From contig NZ_JBNPXF010000006.1 in assembly GCF_050433445.1 (NCBI RefSeq), positions 95,927 to 159,926 of the forward strand: a DNA stretch of 64,000 bases, given 5' to 3'. The notes below the pieces were generated by a model. It did no database searches and was not told the DNA's origin. It saw only the letters and a list, made by a program, of their open reading frames with translations. Shown piece by piece: positions 1 to 9,208 of this stretch. Origin of the DNA: Kroppenstedtia sanguinis. Lineage in GTDB: Bacteria; Bacillota; Bacilli; Thermoactinomycetales; DSM-45169. The position numbers and the translations under genes are program-made. The stretch's first letter is position 1. Each line of letters begins with the position of its first letter.

Positions 1-166
1 TATCGCTCACCCCCTCCACCCGGTAGGCGTTCAGGAGACGCCATTGATGGTAGTCCACCCGTTCTTCAATCGCCTTCAACTTCGAAGCGATCCGGTGTTC
101 CGCCTCTTCTTTCCACAGTTTGAGCTGGGTTCCATGTTTAAGATTCTTGTACATTTCACACACCAT
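1..166 (-). CDS. ynbB: YnbB-like PLP enzyme (aluminium-resistance/methionine gamma-lyase family), 5' part only
   Basis: The minus-strand reading frame opens at an ATG at 166 and runs off the window edge, giving about 55 N-terminal residues. The segment W-R-L-L-N-A-Y-R-V-E-G-V-S-D resembles the region that precedes the glycine-rich motif of the YnbB family, annotated as aluminium-resistance or cystathionine beta-lyase-like PLP enzymes. It follows hflX by 20 bp on the same strand, as ynbA-ynbB do in Bacillus, which is the main support. No strong ribosome site precedes the ATG, and a second in-frame ATG at 154 is possible. The catalytic lysine lies outside the window, so activity cannot be judged. 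Confidence 0.6.
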   Translation of the reverse strand, partial: MVCEMYKNLKHGTQLKLWKEEAEHRIASKLKAIEERVDYHQWRLLNAYRVEGVSD

Positions 167-186
167 TTCTCTATTTCTGGTCCGTA

Positions 187-1416
187 TCAAATATCCTTCC
201 GTATCAAACCCTTCATCTCCGGCGACATCCGTTCATAACGATGGAGCGGCAACCGAAATTCCACTTTCATCGTCAGGTCGTCCACCTCGGAATGAACGAT
301 CTCCGCCACCTGATAAAACCGGGAAATCATTTCCCCCCAGGACACCGGGATCTCCGCCGACCCGTGGATCTGAGTGGCGTTTAACACCTGATCGATCTTC
401 TCCTTCAGTTGTTCTCGGTCGTCGGCATCATAAGCAGAGATCCGGATCGTCTCCCCCTCTGCGGACAAGATCGCTCCCGCCTCGCGATCCCGTTTGTTAA
501 AGACCGTCAACACAGGAACCTCACCGGCACCCAAATCCGCCAGGACCCGCTCCACCGCCTTCATTTGTTCCATCGCTTCAGGGTGGCTCCCATCCACTAC
601 ATGGAGTAGGAGATCCGCCTCTCCCACTTGTTCCAGTGTGGATCGAAAAGCCGCCACCAGATGATGAGGGAGATTACGGATAAAGCCGACGGTATCCGTC
701 AACAACACCTTTCCCCCTGAGGGCAGATCCAAAAACCGCGAAGTCGGGTCCAGTGTAGCAAATAACTGATCTTCCTCCATCACCCCGGCACCGGTCAAGC
801 GATTAAAAAGTGTCGATTTTCCCGCATTGGTGTATCCGACGAGGGCCACTTGGATCATATCCATCTTTCGGCGTCGATTCTGATGCAATCGCCGGTGTTT
901 GCGAACCCCTTCCAATTCCCTCTTCAAATCCCGAATGCGGCGCCGGATATGACGCCGGTCCGTCTCCAACTTTTTCTCCCCGGGACCGCGGGTTCCAATT
1001 CCCCCTCCTAACCGGGACATCTCTTTTCCTCTGCCGGTCAGCCGGGGCAAAGAATACTCCAGTTGGGCCAATTCCACCTGGAGACTTCCTTCCTTCGTGC
1101 GCGCGCGCATGGCAAAGATGTCCAGAATCAGTTGGGTTCGGTCCAACACCTTACAGGGAAACCGACGCTCCAGGTTCATCAACTGAACTGGGGACAACTC
1201 CCGATCAAAGAGGATCAGGTCGATCCTTTCCTCTTCCACGGTTTGAGCCAGCTCCTCCACCTTCCCCCGACCGATCAGCCAACCCGGATCCGGCGCATTC
1301 CGATGCTGGATCACGGTGTCTACGACAGTTGCGCCCGCCGTATGGGCCAACCGCCCCAACTCGGTCAGAGATGAATGAATGGAAGCCGTCTCCCTCCCAC
1401 TGCCACAACCTACCAA
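187..1416 (-). CDS. hflX: Ribosome-associated GTPase HflX
   Basis: HflX is a GTPase that binds the 50S subunit and splits or rescues stalled ribosomes. The protein has the HflX N-terminal domain (IGRGKVEEL near residue 48), the glycine-rich linker GGGIGTRGPGE (about 137-147), then a GTPase domain with G1 GYTNAGKS (about 194), G3 DTVGF and G4 NKRD. At 409 residues it is close to family length. The first usable start in frame is a TTG at 1416, inside the conserved stretch, so the true N-terminus is uncertain: the frame is open upstream to ATC at 1449, while the ATG at 1459, beside a good GGAGG site, lies in another frame that stops after nine codons. It precedes ynbB and follows spoVK with a terminator between. 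Confidence 0.92.
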   Translation of the reverse strand: MVGCGSGRETASIHSSLTELGRLAHTAGATVVDTVIQHRNAPDPGWLIGRGKVEELAQTVEEERIDLILFDRELSPVQLMNLERRFPCKVLDRTQLILDIFAMRARTKEGSLQVELAQLEYSLPRLTGRGKEMSRLGGGIGTRGPGEKKLETDRRHIRRRIRDLKRELEGVRKHRRLHQNRRRKMDMIQVALVGYTNAGKSTLFNRLTGAGVMEEDQLFATLDPTSRFLDLPSGGKVLLTDTVGFIRNLPHHLVAAFRSTLEQVGEADLLLHVVDGSHPEAMEQMKAVERVLADLGAGEVPVLTVFNKRDREAGAILSAEGETIRISAYDADDREQLKEKIDQVLNATQIHGSAEIPVSWGEMISRFYQVAEIVHSEVDDLTMKVEFRLPLHRYERMSPEMKGLIRKDI

Positions 1417-1507
1417 TAACGCTCGCTCACTACTGTTCTCCGTCTCGATCTTCCCTCATCCTCCTTGGAACGTGTAACCATCCTGTATGTCGATTATACC
1501 ACGACTG

Positions 1508-1540
1508 AAAAAAAGAAACCCGGCACTTCCTGTGGCCGGA
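1508..1540 (-). terminator. Terminator after spoVK
   Basis: On the minus strand an imperfect hairpin (CCGGCCAC ... GTGCCGG, one bulge) begins just after the spoVK stop and is followed by GTTTCTTTTTTT. It would separate spoVK from hflX. Confidence 0.65.
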
Positions 1541-1543
1541 AAT

Positions 1544-2515
1544 TCAAGGAACAAACCCAAAGGGCAGCTCCGTCTCTTTTTTTTTCGGAAAGGAAAGGTC
1601 CTCCGACTGAAGCGTCATCAGTTCATCCCGGGACACATACCGACTGTCCAACAGTCGCACCGCCTGGTTCCGGATCGCTTGCTCCACCAGATTCCTCACA
1701 TAGCGTCCATTTCCAAAGGATTCGCCGGGAATCGTCGTCCTCTTCGCCAGATGGCGACGCAATTTCTCTAACGCCGGTCCCGAAAAACGATACTGCCGCT
1801 CCTCCAGCATTCCCCGGGCGATCCGGACCAGTTCATCCACACTGAAATCAGGGAAGCGGAGGTGGATCGGAAAGCGAGAGGGAAGCCCCGGGTTGGAGCG
1901 CAAAAACCGTTTCATTTCATCAGGATATCCCGCCAGAATCAGCACAAAATCATTTTTGTGATCCTCCATCGATTTGACCAAGGTATCAATTGCCTCTTTG
2001 CCGAAATCCTTTTCCCCACCTCGGGAAAGAGAGTACGCCTCATCGATGAATAAAATCCCGCCGAGGGCTTGCTTCACATGCTCCCTCGTCTTTTGTGCTG
2101 TATGCCCGATATATTCCCCCACCAGATCCGCCCGCTCCACCTCCAACAGGTGACCTTTACTCAGTATCTCCATCTCTTTGAGCAGATGGCCCATGATCCG
2201 AGCCACCGTGGTTTTCCCCGTTCCCGGATTTCCTTCAAAAACCATATGCAAAACCTGATTTTCCGTCATCAGCCCCGCTGCCGATCGCCGTTTACCCACC
2301 GTCAGCCAGGCATAGATTTCATGAATAAAATTCTTGATTCCCGAAAGACCCACTAGGCGGTCCAATTCCTCCATGCATCGCCTCAAGGGAAGGTGTTCAT
2401 CCCCTTCCCGATTGAGGCCCGGTAGTTCCCGGGATTGGAAAGAGGCGTTCCTCTTGCCGTGGTCCAATACCACATGGAAGCGATGGGGTTCCTTTGTGAT
2501 CACGCGGCTCGCCAT
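1544..2515 (-). CDS. spoVK: Stage V sporulation AAA+ ATPase SpoVK
   Basis: SpoVK is a CbbX-like AAA+ ATPase made in the mother cell and needed for spore maturation. The sequence shows Walker A GNPGTGKTT (about residue 94), Walker B ILFIDEAYSL (about 134), a sensor-1 region LILAGYPDEM and an arginine-finger region SRFP. At 323 residues it matches the Bacillus protein. The ATG at 2515 follows GAGGTG with suitable spacing. It lies between hfq and hflX, as in Bacillus, and is bounded on both sides by terminators, so it is probably transcribed alone. I did not find a convincing SigE promoter in the short upstream gap. Confidence 0.92.
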   Translation of the reverse strand: MASRVITKEPHRFHVVLDHGKRNASFQSRELPGLNREGDEHLPLRRCMEELDRLVGLSGIKNFIHEIYAWLTVGKRRSAAGLMTENQVLHMVFEGNPGTGKTTVARIMGHLLKEMEILSKGHLLEVERADLVGEYIGHTAQKTREHVKQALGGILFIDEAYSLSRGGEKDFGKEAIDTLVKSMEDHKNDFVLILAGYPDEMKRFLRSNPGLPSRFPIHLRFPDFSVDELVRIARGMLEERQYRFSGPALEKLRRHLAKRTTIPGESFGNGRYVRNLVEQAIRNQAVRLLDSRYVSRDELMTLQSEDLSFPKKKETELPFGFVP

Positions 2516-2594
2516 ATCCGGTCACCTCTTTGCTGGAATCGGCTCATCTATATATACGCATCCGCCCAGCTATTGGTGAGTGGCTAAGAATATA

Positions 2595-2622
2595 GAAAAA
2601 CCAAGTGGTTACACTTGGTTTT
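2595..2622 (-). terminator. Terminator after hfq
   Basis: A perfect 11-bp stem (AAAACCAAGTG / CACTTGGTTTT) with a 4-nt loop overlaps the hfq stop codon and ends in T residues on the minus strand. Confidence 0.8.
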
Positions 2623-2866
2623 AGCTTTCCTTATTGCTTTCATCATTGGGCATCAAGGACACCGACCGCACTGGGGTGAAGGTGGAGATCGCATGTTTGT
2701 ACACCATCTGTTGTTTGCCGTCCGAGTCAATCACGATGGTGAAATTATCGAATCCCCGCACCAATCCCCGCAACTGAAAACCGTTCACCAGATAGATAGT
2801 GACCGGCACCGATTCTTTGCGGATCTGATTTAGAAAAGTGTCCTGGACATTGATCGATTGCTTCAA
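2621..2866 (-). CDS. hfq: RNA chaperone Hfq
   Basis: Hfq forms an Sm-like hexameric ring that binds small RNAs and mRNAs. The 81-residue protein has the typical start INVQDTFLNQIR, the Sm1 core VNGFQLRGLVRGFDNF and the Sm2 motif VYKHAISTF. The C-terminal tail is short, as is usual in Firmicutes. It follows miaA by 45 bp and shares its strand, so the two are probably cotranscribed. An AGGAGG-like site precedes the ATG. Confidence 0.97.
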   Translation of the reverse strand: MKQSINVQDTFLNQIRKESVPVTIYLVNGFQLRGLVRGFDNFTIVIDSDGKQQMVYKHAISTFTPVRSVSLMPNDESNKES

Positions 2867-2911
2867 GGTTTGTACCTCCTATGTACATTTGGCATTCGGC
2901 ATTAGTTTACT

Positions 2912-3862
2912 CTATTCTTTGTACTGAGGGAAGTTTCCTGCTACAAGAGCGAGAATTTCTTTCCCTGAATTTTCCCTGGTAACATCAAACCAGTGGATCA
3001 TGGACAATCGGCGAAACCAGGAAAGCTGACGTTTGGCAAATTTCCGAGTGCGCTGCTTGATCTGATCCACCGCCTCCTCCAGAGAAAACTCCCCTTCCAG
3101 GTAGCCCATCAATTCCTTGTAGCCAAGAGCCTGCATCGAAACGAGACCCCGGTGGTACCCCCGCTCCCGGAGCTCCTCCACTTCGTGTAGCAATCCCGCT
3201 GCCATCATCTGATCCACCCGAAGATTCACCCGTTCATAAAGGCGATCCCGGGGCATCGTCAGACCGATCCACAGCATCTGGTAAGGAGGAGGAGTCTGAG
3301 TCTGCACTTCTGTGAGAGGCTTTCCGGTCACGCGAAAAATCTCCAAGGCTCGGATCACCCGGCGTCGATCATTGGGATGAAGGCGAGCCGCCCCTTCCGG
3401 ATCGACTGACTGCAACCGTTGGTGGAGCACCTCGTTTCCTTCTCGATCAGCCAATTGATGCAACTCCTCGCGGAAGCGAGGATCCTCTCTGACCCCAGGC
3501 AGTCGGTAACCATGGGTGACCGATTGGATATAAAGACCGGTTCCACCCACCAGCATCGGCAGATGTCCGCGGACCTGGACCTCTTCAATCTTTTCCTGGG
3601 CTCGCTGCTGAAACTCCTCTACAGAGAAAGGAACATCGGGGTCCACCTGATCGATCAGATGATGAGGAACCACTGCTCGCTCTTCCTGGGATGCCTTGGC
3701 TGTTCCGATATCCATATAGCGATATACCTGCATGGAATCCCCTGAGATCACCTCCCCCTGAAACTCCCGAGCCAGGGAGAGACTAAGTGCAGTTTTTCCC
3801 ACGGCAGTGGGCCCCACGATTACTAACAGATCTCCTTTAGGGTTCGAGGATTCCGAACGCAT
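2912..3862 (-). CDS. miaA: tRNA dimethylallyltransferase MiaA
   Basis: MiaA transfers a dimethylallyl group to N6 of A37 in tRNAs reading UNN codons, the substrate later methylthiolated by MiaB (also in this window). The P-loop GPTAVGKT lies near residues 17-24, followed by the family signature ISGDSMQVYRYMDIGTAK and the catalytic-region sequence QALGYKELMGYL. Length (316 aa) is normal. The start overlaps the end of the upstream methyltransferase gene by 26 bp, so the genes are translationally close and form one operon with hfq. Confidence 0.96.
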   Translation of the reverse strand: MRSESSNPKGDLLVIVGPTAVGKTALSLSLAREFQGEVISGDSMQVYRYMDIGTAKASQEERAVVPHHLIDQVDPDVPFSVEEFQQRAQEKIEEVQVRGHLPMLVGGTGLYIQSVTHGYRLPGVREDPRFREELHQLADREGNEVLHQRLQSVDPEGAARLHPNDRRRVIRALEIFRVTGKPLTEVQTQTPPPYQMLWIGLTMPRDRLYERVNLRVDQMMAAGLLHEVEELRERGYHRGLVSMQALGYKELMGYLEGEFSLEEAVDQIKQRTRKFAKRQLSWFRRLSMIHWFDVTRENSGKEILALVAGNFPQYKE

Positions 3863-4607
3863 AGTTGGAAGCCTCCTTTACCACACGGAATCCAAGCCGT
3901 TCAAATTCTCCACTCATCAGCCGTTCCTTCAGCACCACCCGTTTCCGTGCCACCCGGAGTGCCTCCTGGACTGATTTCGGATGCAATGGTTCAGGATTGG
4001 CCAGCATTTTTAAAGACTGGAGGGCGGAAGAACGAGTGACGGTCTGCCGGAACATCGGATCAAACAACACTACATCGAAGGAGTCATCCTCTTGGTGCAA
4101 AAGAACCTCTCGGTAATCCGCACATACCACCCGAACCCTCTGCATCGCCTGCATCAGCCGCGGGGAAGCTGCCTGGTAATGCCCCAGGCCATAATCCACC
4201 AGCGTTGCGATCACCGGCTGACTTTCCAATCCCACCACTTCCCCTGCCTCTCCTGCCACATGAGCCGCCACAATCGCATCGGCTCCCAGTCCTAACGTAC
4301 AGTCCAGGATCCGATCCCCTGATTGCAGAGCTGCCGCAGTCACCAGGGCATCCGATCCTCCGGATGTCAGTGTCTTCACACGCGGAGCCGCCAGATTGGG
4401 GTGAAAACGGAAGGTATTCCCCTCCCGATCCTCCCAGTAGGCTCCATCACTTCCCACCACCACAGCGGCCTCTGCGGCAGTTTCCCCCATCATCTGGGTC
4501 AAGGATCGGCTCTCGCGGGGCAGATAATCTGCTCCCATCCTGCGGGCGATCCGTTCAGCCCATATGCGCTCTTCTTGCCGGGGCTGTCGGGAGGTTGTCA
4601 CAAACAC
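3837..4607 (-). CDS. RsmJ-like class I SAM-dependent methyltransferase
   Basis: This 256-residue protein has a Rossmann methyltransferase fold. Visible motifs are LDCTLGLGADAIVAA (motif I, about residue 98), an acidic residue in VGLESQ (motif II) and VVLFDPMF (motif IV). The D-P-M-F string is typical of the RsmJ/DUF548 family, whose E. coli member makes m2G1516 in 16S rRNA; the substrate of the Firmicute relatives is less certain. It sits between mutL and miaA and overlaps miaA. The GTG start at 4607 has no strong ribosome site. The gap to mutL holds a short direct duplication of CTACATCACCCG-like sequence. Confidence 0.75.
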   Translation of the reverse strand: MFVTTSRQPRQEERIWAERIARRMGADYLPRESRSLTQMMGETAAEAAVVVGSDGAYWEDREGNTFRFHPNLAAPRVKTLTSGGSDALVTAAALQSGDRILDCTLGLGADAIVAAHVAGEAGEVVGLESQPVIATLVDYGLGHYQAASPRLMQAMQRVRVVCADYREVLLHQEDDSFDVVLFDPMFRQTVTRSSALQSLKMLANPEPLHPKSVQEALRVARKRVVLKERLMSGEFERLGFRVVKEASNYAFGILEP

Positions 4608-4628
4608 TCTTTACATCACCCGCACTCT

Positions 4629-6506
4629 CTACATCACCCGTTTAAACATCTTTTCAATTTCATAAGTGGAGAAATGAACCAGAATCGGTCGGCCATGAGG
4701 GCAGGTGTAGGGCGTCATACATGCCCGCAATTGTTGAATCAAGCTTTCCATCTCTTCCCGCCGGAGATGGCGATTCGCCTTGATCGCCGCTTTGCAGGCC
4801 ATCAGCTTGGCTCCGTCATCCTGCAACCGGGCCAGATCCACCCGCTCTCCCCTCTTCACCCAGTCGAGAACTTCCCACAACAACTCTTCTTCGCTCCCTT
4901 TAGGAAACCAAACGGGATGGGAGCGCACCAAAAAGGAGGTGTTTCCAAAGGGATCCATCTCAATTCCCATCTCCGTCAGATGGGGTATCCATTGGCGAAT
5001 GATCTGAGTTTCCGCCGGAGTACATTCTACCGTCAACGGCATGAGCAGGGATTGTAACCTGCCATCCCCCTCCTGCATCCGACGGTAAAATCGTTCATAA
5101 TAGATCCGTTCATGCGCTGCATGTTGGTCCATCAGGAAGAACCCATCCTCGGCCTGAGCGATGATGTAGGTTCCGTGAATCTGGGTTAAGGGGGTTAAAT
5201 CGGGCAATTCCCCACCGGGGGTACTCTCCTCCACTTCGGTCTCCTGCACGGGAGCGGTTTTTGCCTCCTCCTTCTCTGCGGAAGCCCTATCCCCACTGGG
5301 ATCCACCGGCTCGGGAGTCGAAGAAGTCAAGGGAGACAAAGGTGCAGGCGAGGAAACCCACCTCGGCTCTGACCCCAATGCTGCCTCTTTTTCCCGGATC
5401 TGCCAATTCTCCCCTTTCTTCCCTCTGTGGGAAACCTCATCACTCCACTGCAACTGCTGCTGTACTGGGTGAGATCCCCGCTGATACTCCTGTCGGGGAG
5501 AGGCGGCTTGGGGGATCAAGACATGTTCGCGGAACAAAGCCTGCAATCCCGCTTCGACCAGACGACAGAGCTCCTTCTCTTTACTCAGTCGCACCTCCAA
5601 TTTGGCCGGATGCACATTCACATCCACCAACTTGGGGTCCATACTCAAAGAGAGAACCACAATAGGATAGCGCCCAATAGGCAACAAAGTGTCATAACCC
5701 CGGAGAACCGCCTGGGACAGGGGAAGGTTCCGGATGTAACGTCCATTGATCATGATTGAAATATAGGAACGGTTGGACCGGGTCACCTCTGGCTTTGCCG
5801 CCAGTCCCTCCACACTGAAGTCCATATCTTCCACAACGATCGGCAACATCTTACGTGCTACCTGTTTCCCGTACAAGACATGGGCCACATGAAGCAATTT
5901 TCCATCTCCCGGAGTCCGAAACAATTCTTTTCCGTTATGCGTCAGGGCAAAGGAGATGGTCGGATGCGCCAAGGCTTGTCTTCCTACATGATCTGCTACA
6001 TGACTAACTTCAGTGTTGACGGTTTTTAAATATTTCAAACGGGCGGGAGTATTGAAGAACAGCTCCTCCACGCACACTTCAGTTCCGGGAGAACGGGCGG
6101 CATCTTCTGTGGACAGTAGTTTACCACCTTCCAGCACCAGCCGGGTCCCGATCCCTTCCGATCGAGCCGTGGTTAAGGTGAGTTTGGAGACAGAAGCGAT
6201 ACTGGGCAACGCCTCCCCTCGGAATCCCAGGGAACGGATAGAAAACAAATCCCGTTCCCGGCGAATTTTACTGGTGGCATGCCGTTCAAATGCGAGAAGA
6301 ACATCTTCCCGGTCCATCCCCTTCCCATTGTCGGAAACCCGGATCGAGCGGATACCTCCCTCGTGGATCTCAATGTGAATTCGATTCGCTCCTGCATCGA
6401 GTGCATTTTCTACCAGCTCCTTCACCACGGATGCCGGTCGTTCCACCACCTCTCCTGCAGCGATGCGGTTGGCCAATGAATCGTCCAGCAAACGGATCTC
6501 ACCCAT
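4629..6506 (-). CDS. mutL: DNA mismatch repair endonuclease MutL
   Basis: MutL couples mismatch recognition by MutS to strand incision. The N-terminal GHKL ATPase motifs are present: ELVENALDAGA, DNGKGM and GFRGEALPSI. The C-terminal third carries the endonuclease motif DQHAAHERIYYE (DQHAX2EX4E), ACKAAIKAN and CPHGRP, so this is a nicking MutL as in other organisms lacking MutH. The middle (about residues 340-440) is a low-complexity linker. The 625-residue length is typical. The ATG at 6506 has a GGAGG site inside mutS, and the two genes overlap by 8 bp. Confidence 0.97.
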   Translation of the reverse strand: MGEIRLLDDSLANRIAAGEVVERPASVVKELVENALDAGANRIHIEIHEGGIRSIRVSDNGKGMDREDVLLAFERHATSKIRRERDLFSIRSLGFRGEALPSIASVSKLTLTTARSEGIGTRLVLEGGKLLSTEDAARSPGTEVCVEELFFNTPARLKYLKTVNTEVSHVADHVGRQALAHPTISFALTHNGKELFRTPGDGKLLHVAHVLYGKQVARKMLPIVVEDMDFSVEGLAAKPEVTRSNRSYISIMINGRYIRNLPLSQAVLRGYDTLLPIGRYPIVVLSLSMDPKLVDVNVHPAKLEVRLSKEKELCRLVEAGLQALFREHVLIPQAASPRQEYQRGSHPVQQQLQWSDEVSHRGKKGENWQIREKEAALGSEPRWVSSPAPLSPLTSSTPEPVDPSGDRASAEKEEAKTAPVQETEVEESTPGGELPDLTPLTQIHGTYIIAQAEDGFFLMDQHAAHERIYYERFYRRMQEGDGRLQSLLMPLTVECTPAETQIIRQWIPHLTEMGIEMDPFGNTSFLVRSHPVWFPKGSEEELLWEVLDWVKRGERVDLARLQDDGAKLMACKAAIKANRHLRREEMESLIQQLRACMTPYTCPHGRPILVHFSTYEIEKMFKRVM

Positions 6507-9111
6507 CGACCTCCGCCTCCTTTGCCTTCAGTTTTCGCTGCAGGTCAAAGATAAACTGGATCGTTTCCATAGGCGTCCGGTTGAGAAGGTCCCACTCCCG
6601 CAGAGCCTTCAATGTCTCCTCTTCTTGCGGGGACAATGCTGATTTCGCCGTGGATTCCACGAAGGAGAACAAATCCGGTTGCTGGGTTCCTGCAGTTTCC
6701 AAGCGCCCTTCCAGAGTTTCCAGCAGACTCCGCGCTCGCTGGATCACTTCGGAAGGCATTCCCGCTAGCTGAGCCACATGGATCCCATAACTGCGGTCCG
6801 CTCCCCCTGGCTCCATCCGGTGTAAGAAGACCACCTCCCCCTCTTTTTCCACACAGCGGGCATGAATGTTCACCACCCGGGGCAAATCTGCCTCCAACTG
6901 CGTCAACTCATGATAATGGGTGGAAAACAACGTCTTCGCTCCTACGTGATCGTGGATATACTCTACGATCGCATGGGCCAAGGCCATCCCATCATAAGTG
7001 GAAGTTCCCCGTCCCACCTCATCCAGCAGAATCAGACTGCGCGAAGTCGCCTGGGCCAAAGCCAAGCGGGTCTCATCCATTTCCACCATAAAGGTACTAC
7101 GACCACCGACCAAATCATCAGCGGCACCGATTCGGGTAAAGATTCGATCCACAATTCCGATTTCCGCCCGGTGTGCCGGCACGAAGCAGCCTATCTGCGC
7201 CATCAGCGTGATCAGGGCCACTTGACGCATGTATGTACTCTTGCCTGCCATGTTGGGACCGGTGATCAACAACAGCTGTTGCTCCTGTTGATCCATCCGT
7301 GTATCATTGGGGACAAATTCCCCTTCCCTCGTCGCCGCTTCCACCACCGGATGGCGTCCCTCTGAAATTCGGATCCGCCCTTCCCCGTTGATGTCAGGAC
7401 GGACATATCCATATTTTCCGGACACCGCCGCCAGGGAATGGAGCACATCCAGACGAGCCACCCGGTCCGCCAACATCTGAATCCGCGGGATCTCCTCTGC
7501 CACCTGTTCCCGAACCCGGGTAAACAATTGATACTCCCATTCCACTGATTTTTCTTCCGCCTCCAGAATCAACCGCTCCCGCTCTTTCAACTCAGGAGTG
7601 ACAAAGCGTTCAGCGTTGGCCAGGGTCTGCTTCCGCTGGTAACGCCCTTCAGGCAGATGACGCAGATTGGCTTTGGTCACCTCAATATAATAGCCAAACA
7701 CCTTGTTGAAACCCACCTTGAGGGAACGAATGCCGGTGGCCTCTCGCTCCCGCTGTTCCAGACGAGTGATCCAGCCCCTGCCGTCTCGCTGGACTTCACG
7801 GAGTCGATCCAGTTCTTCATCATACCCGTCTTGGATCAGGTTCCCCTCCCGGACCGATACCGGAGCTTCATCTGCAATGGCTTTTGTGATCAGCTCCACT
7901 ACTTCACCTAAGGGATCCAATCCTTCAGCGACAGAGGTCAGCACCTGAGCATCTGTTTCGGACAAACAACGCTTCAGATCCGGTATTTTTTCCAGAGAAC
8001 GCCGCAGGGAGATGAGATCCCGCCCATTGGCAGATCCGTAGGCAATCCGGGCACACAACCGTTCCAGATCATAAACCCCTTTGAGTTGCTCACGGATCTC
8101 CTCCAACAGGATCAAGTGGTCCGTTAAAGCCTGAATCTCCTCTTGACGCTGCCGGATTTCATTCAAATCCAACAATGGCTTGTCCAACCACTGTTTTAAC
8201 AACCGGCTTCCCATCGCCGTCGCAGTCCGATCTAACAAGCCGTACAGGGTCCCTTCTTTTCTGCCGTCTCGCAAAGATTGGGTCAACTCCAGCGTCTGGC
8301 GCGCAGAAACATCCAACACCATAAACTGCTCAGCATCATAAGGGCGAATCCGGTTCATATGGGAAAATCCCCGCTTCTGGGTCCGCTGCAAGTAGGAAAG
8401 GAGCAGGCAGGCCACCTCCCCATGAATCGGGGTGGTGAGCCTTTCCCGATCCTCAGGAAAGTGCTCGCCCAGCATCCTGGATCTCTCCTCTGGCGGTTGC
8501 AGTTCCTCCTCTCCCATCACCGTGACCACAACTTGGAGGCGAAGGCGCAATTCTTCTAAAAAAGACGCATCTTCGCCCAAACCGGGAGCTAGCAGAACTT
8601 CCTTTGGTTGGTATGCCGCCAGCTCATCGATCACACGCGTGGGATCGCCGACAACATCCGTCACATAAAACTCTCCCGTAGATAAGTCCGCCGCCGCCAG
8701 CGCATAATGCTCCCGCTGACGGATCAAAGCCGCCAGAAAATTATTTTCCCGTTCCGCAAGCATCTTCTCTTCCATCACTGTGCCCGGGGTAATCACCCGG
8801 ACCACTTCCCGCCGGACTACACCCTTGGCCGTGGCAGGATCCTCCACCTGCTCACAGATAGCCACTTTGTAACCCTTGCCGATCAGACGACTGATATAAA
8901 CATCCACAGAATGAAAGGGAACACCGCACATGGGAATCTTCTCGCCTCCACCGTCTCTGGAGGTGAGGGTGATTTCCAGTTCTTCCGCCGCTTTGCGGGC
9001 ATCCTCGAAAAACATTTCATAAAAATCGCCTAAACGAAAAAATAAAAAGGCATCAGGATGATCCGCCTTGATTGAAAGGTATTGTTGAATCATCGGAGTA
9101 TACTTGGCCAC
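6499..9111 (-). CDS. mutS: DNA mismatch recognition protein MutS
   Basis: MutS binds mismatches and small loops. The mismatch-wedge motif F-x-E is visible in GDFYEMFF near the N-terminus, and the C-terminal ATPase has Walker A GPNMAGKST and the Walker B/signature region DEVGRGTST. I place the start at the GTG at 9111 (VAKYTPM...), because GGAGGG lies 9 nt upstream and Bacillus MutS begins at the same point; an in-frame opening extends to 9261 but is unlikely to be coding. That gives 870 residues, close to the usual 850-870. It is directly coupled to mutL. Confidence 0.96.
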   Translation of the reverse strand: MAKYTPMIQQYLSIKADHPDAFLFFRLGDFYEMFFEDARKAAEELEITLTSRDGGGEKIPMCGVPFHSVDVYISRLIGKGYKVAICEQVEDPATAKGVVRREVVRVITPGTVMEEKMLAERENNFLAALIRQREHYALAAADLSTGEFYVTDVVGDPTRVIDELAAYQPKEVLLAPGLGEDASFLEELRLRLQVVVTVMGEEELQPPEERSRMLGEHFPEDRERLTTPIHGEVACLLLSYLQRTQKRGFSHMNRIRPYDAEQFMVLDVSARQTLELTQSLRDGRKEGTLYGLLDRTATAMGSRLLKQWLDKPLLDLNEIRQRQEEIQALTDHLILLEEIREQLKGVYDLERLCARIAYGSANGRDLISLRRSLEKIPDLKRCLSETDAQVLTSVAEGLDPLGEVVELITKAIADEAPVSVREGNLIQDGYDEELDRLREVQRDGRGWITRLEQREREATGIRSLKVGFNKVFGYYIEVTKANLRHLPEGRYQRKQTLANAERFVTPELKERERLILEAEEKSVEWEYQLFTRVREQVAEEIPRIQMLADRVARLDVLHSLAAVSGKYGYVRPDINGEGRIRISEGRHPVVEAATREGEFVPNDTRMDQQEQQLLLITGPNMAGKSTYMRQVALITLMAQIGCFVPAHRAEIGIVDRIFTRIGAADDLVGGRSTFMVEMDETRLALAQATSRSLILLDEVGRGTSTYDGMALAHAIVEYIHDHVGAKTLFSTHYHELTQLEADLPRVVNIHARCVEKEGEVVFLHRMEPGGADRSYGIHVAQLAGMPSEVIQRARSLLETLEGRLETAGTQQPDLFSFVESTAKSALSPQEEETLKALREWDLLNRTPMETIQFIFDLQRKLKAKEAEVDG

Positions 9112-9208
9112 TTGGACAGACCCTCCGAATTTTGGTAGGATGTGTGATTCATGAACTACATGGATTTCATTGTACCATGCCCTTTCTGTGGGAACAAGCG
9201 ACAGCCTT

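Noticed and set aside
810..1508. 232-codon plus-strand frame opposite hflX
   Set aside because: It is antisense to a clear gene, low in complexity (Pro/Ser/Arg) and without a ribosome site.
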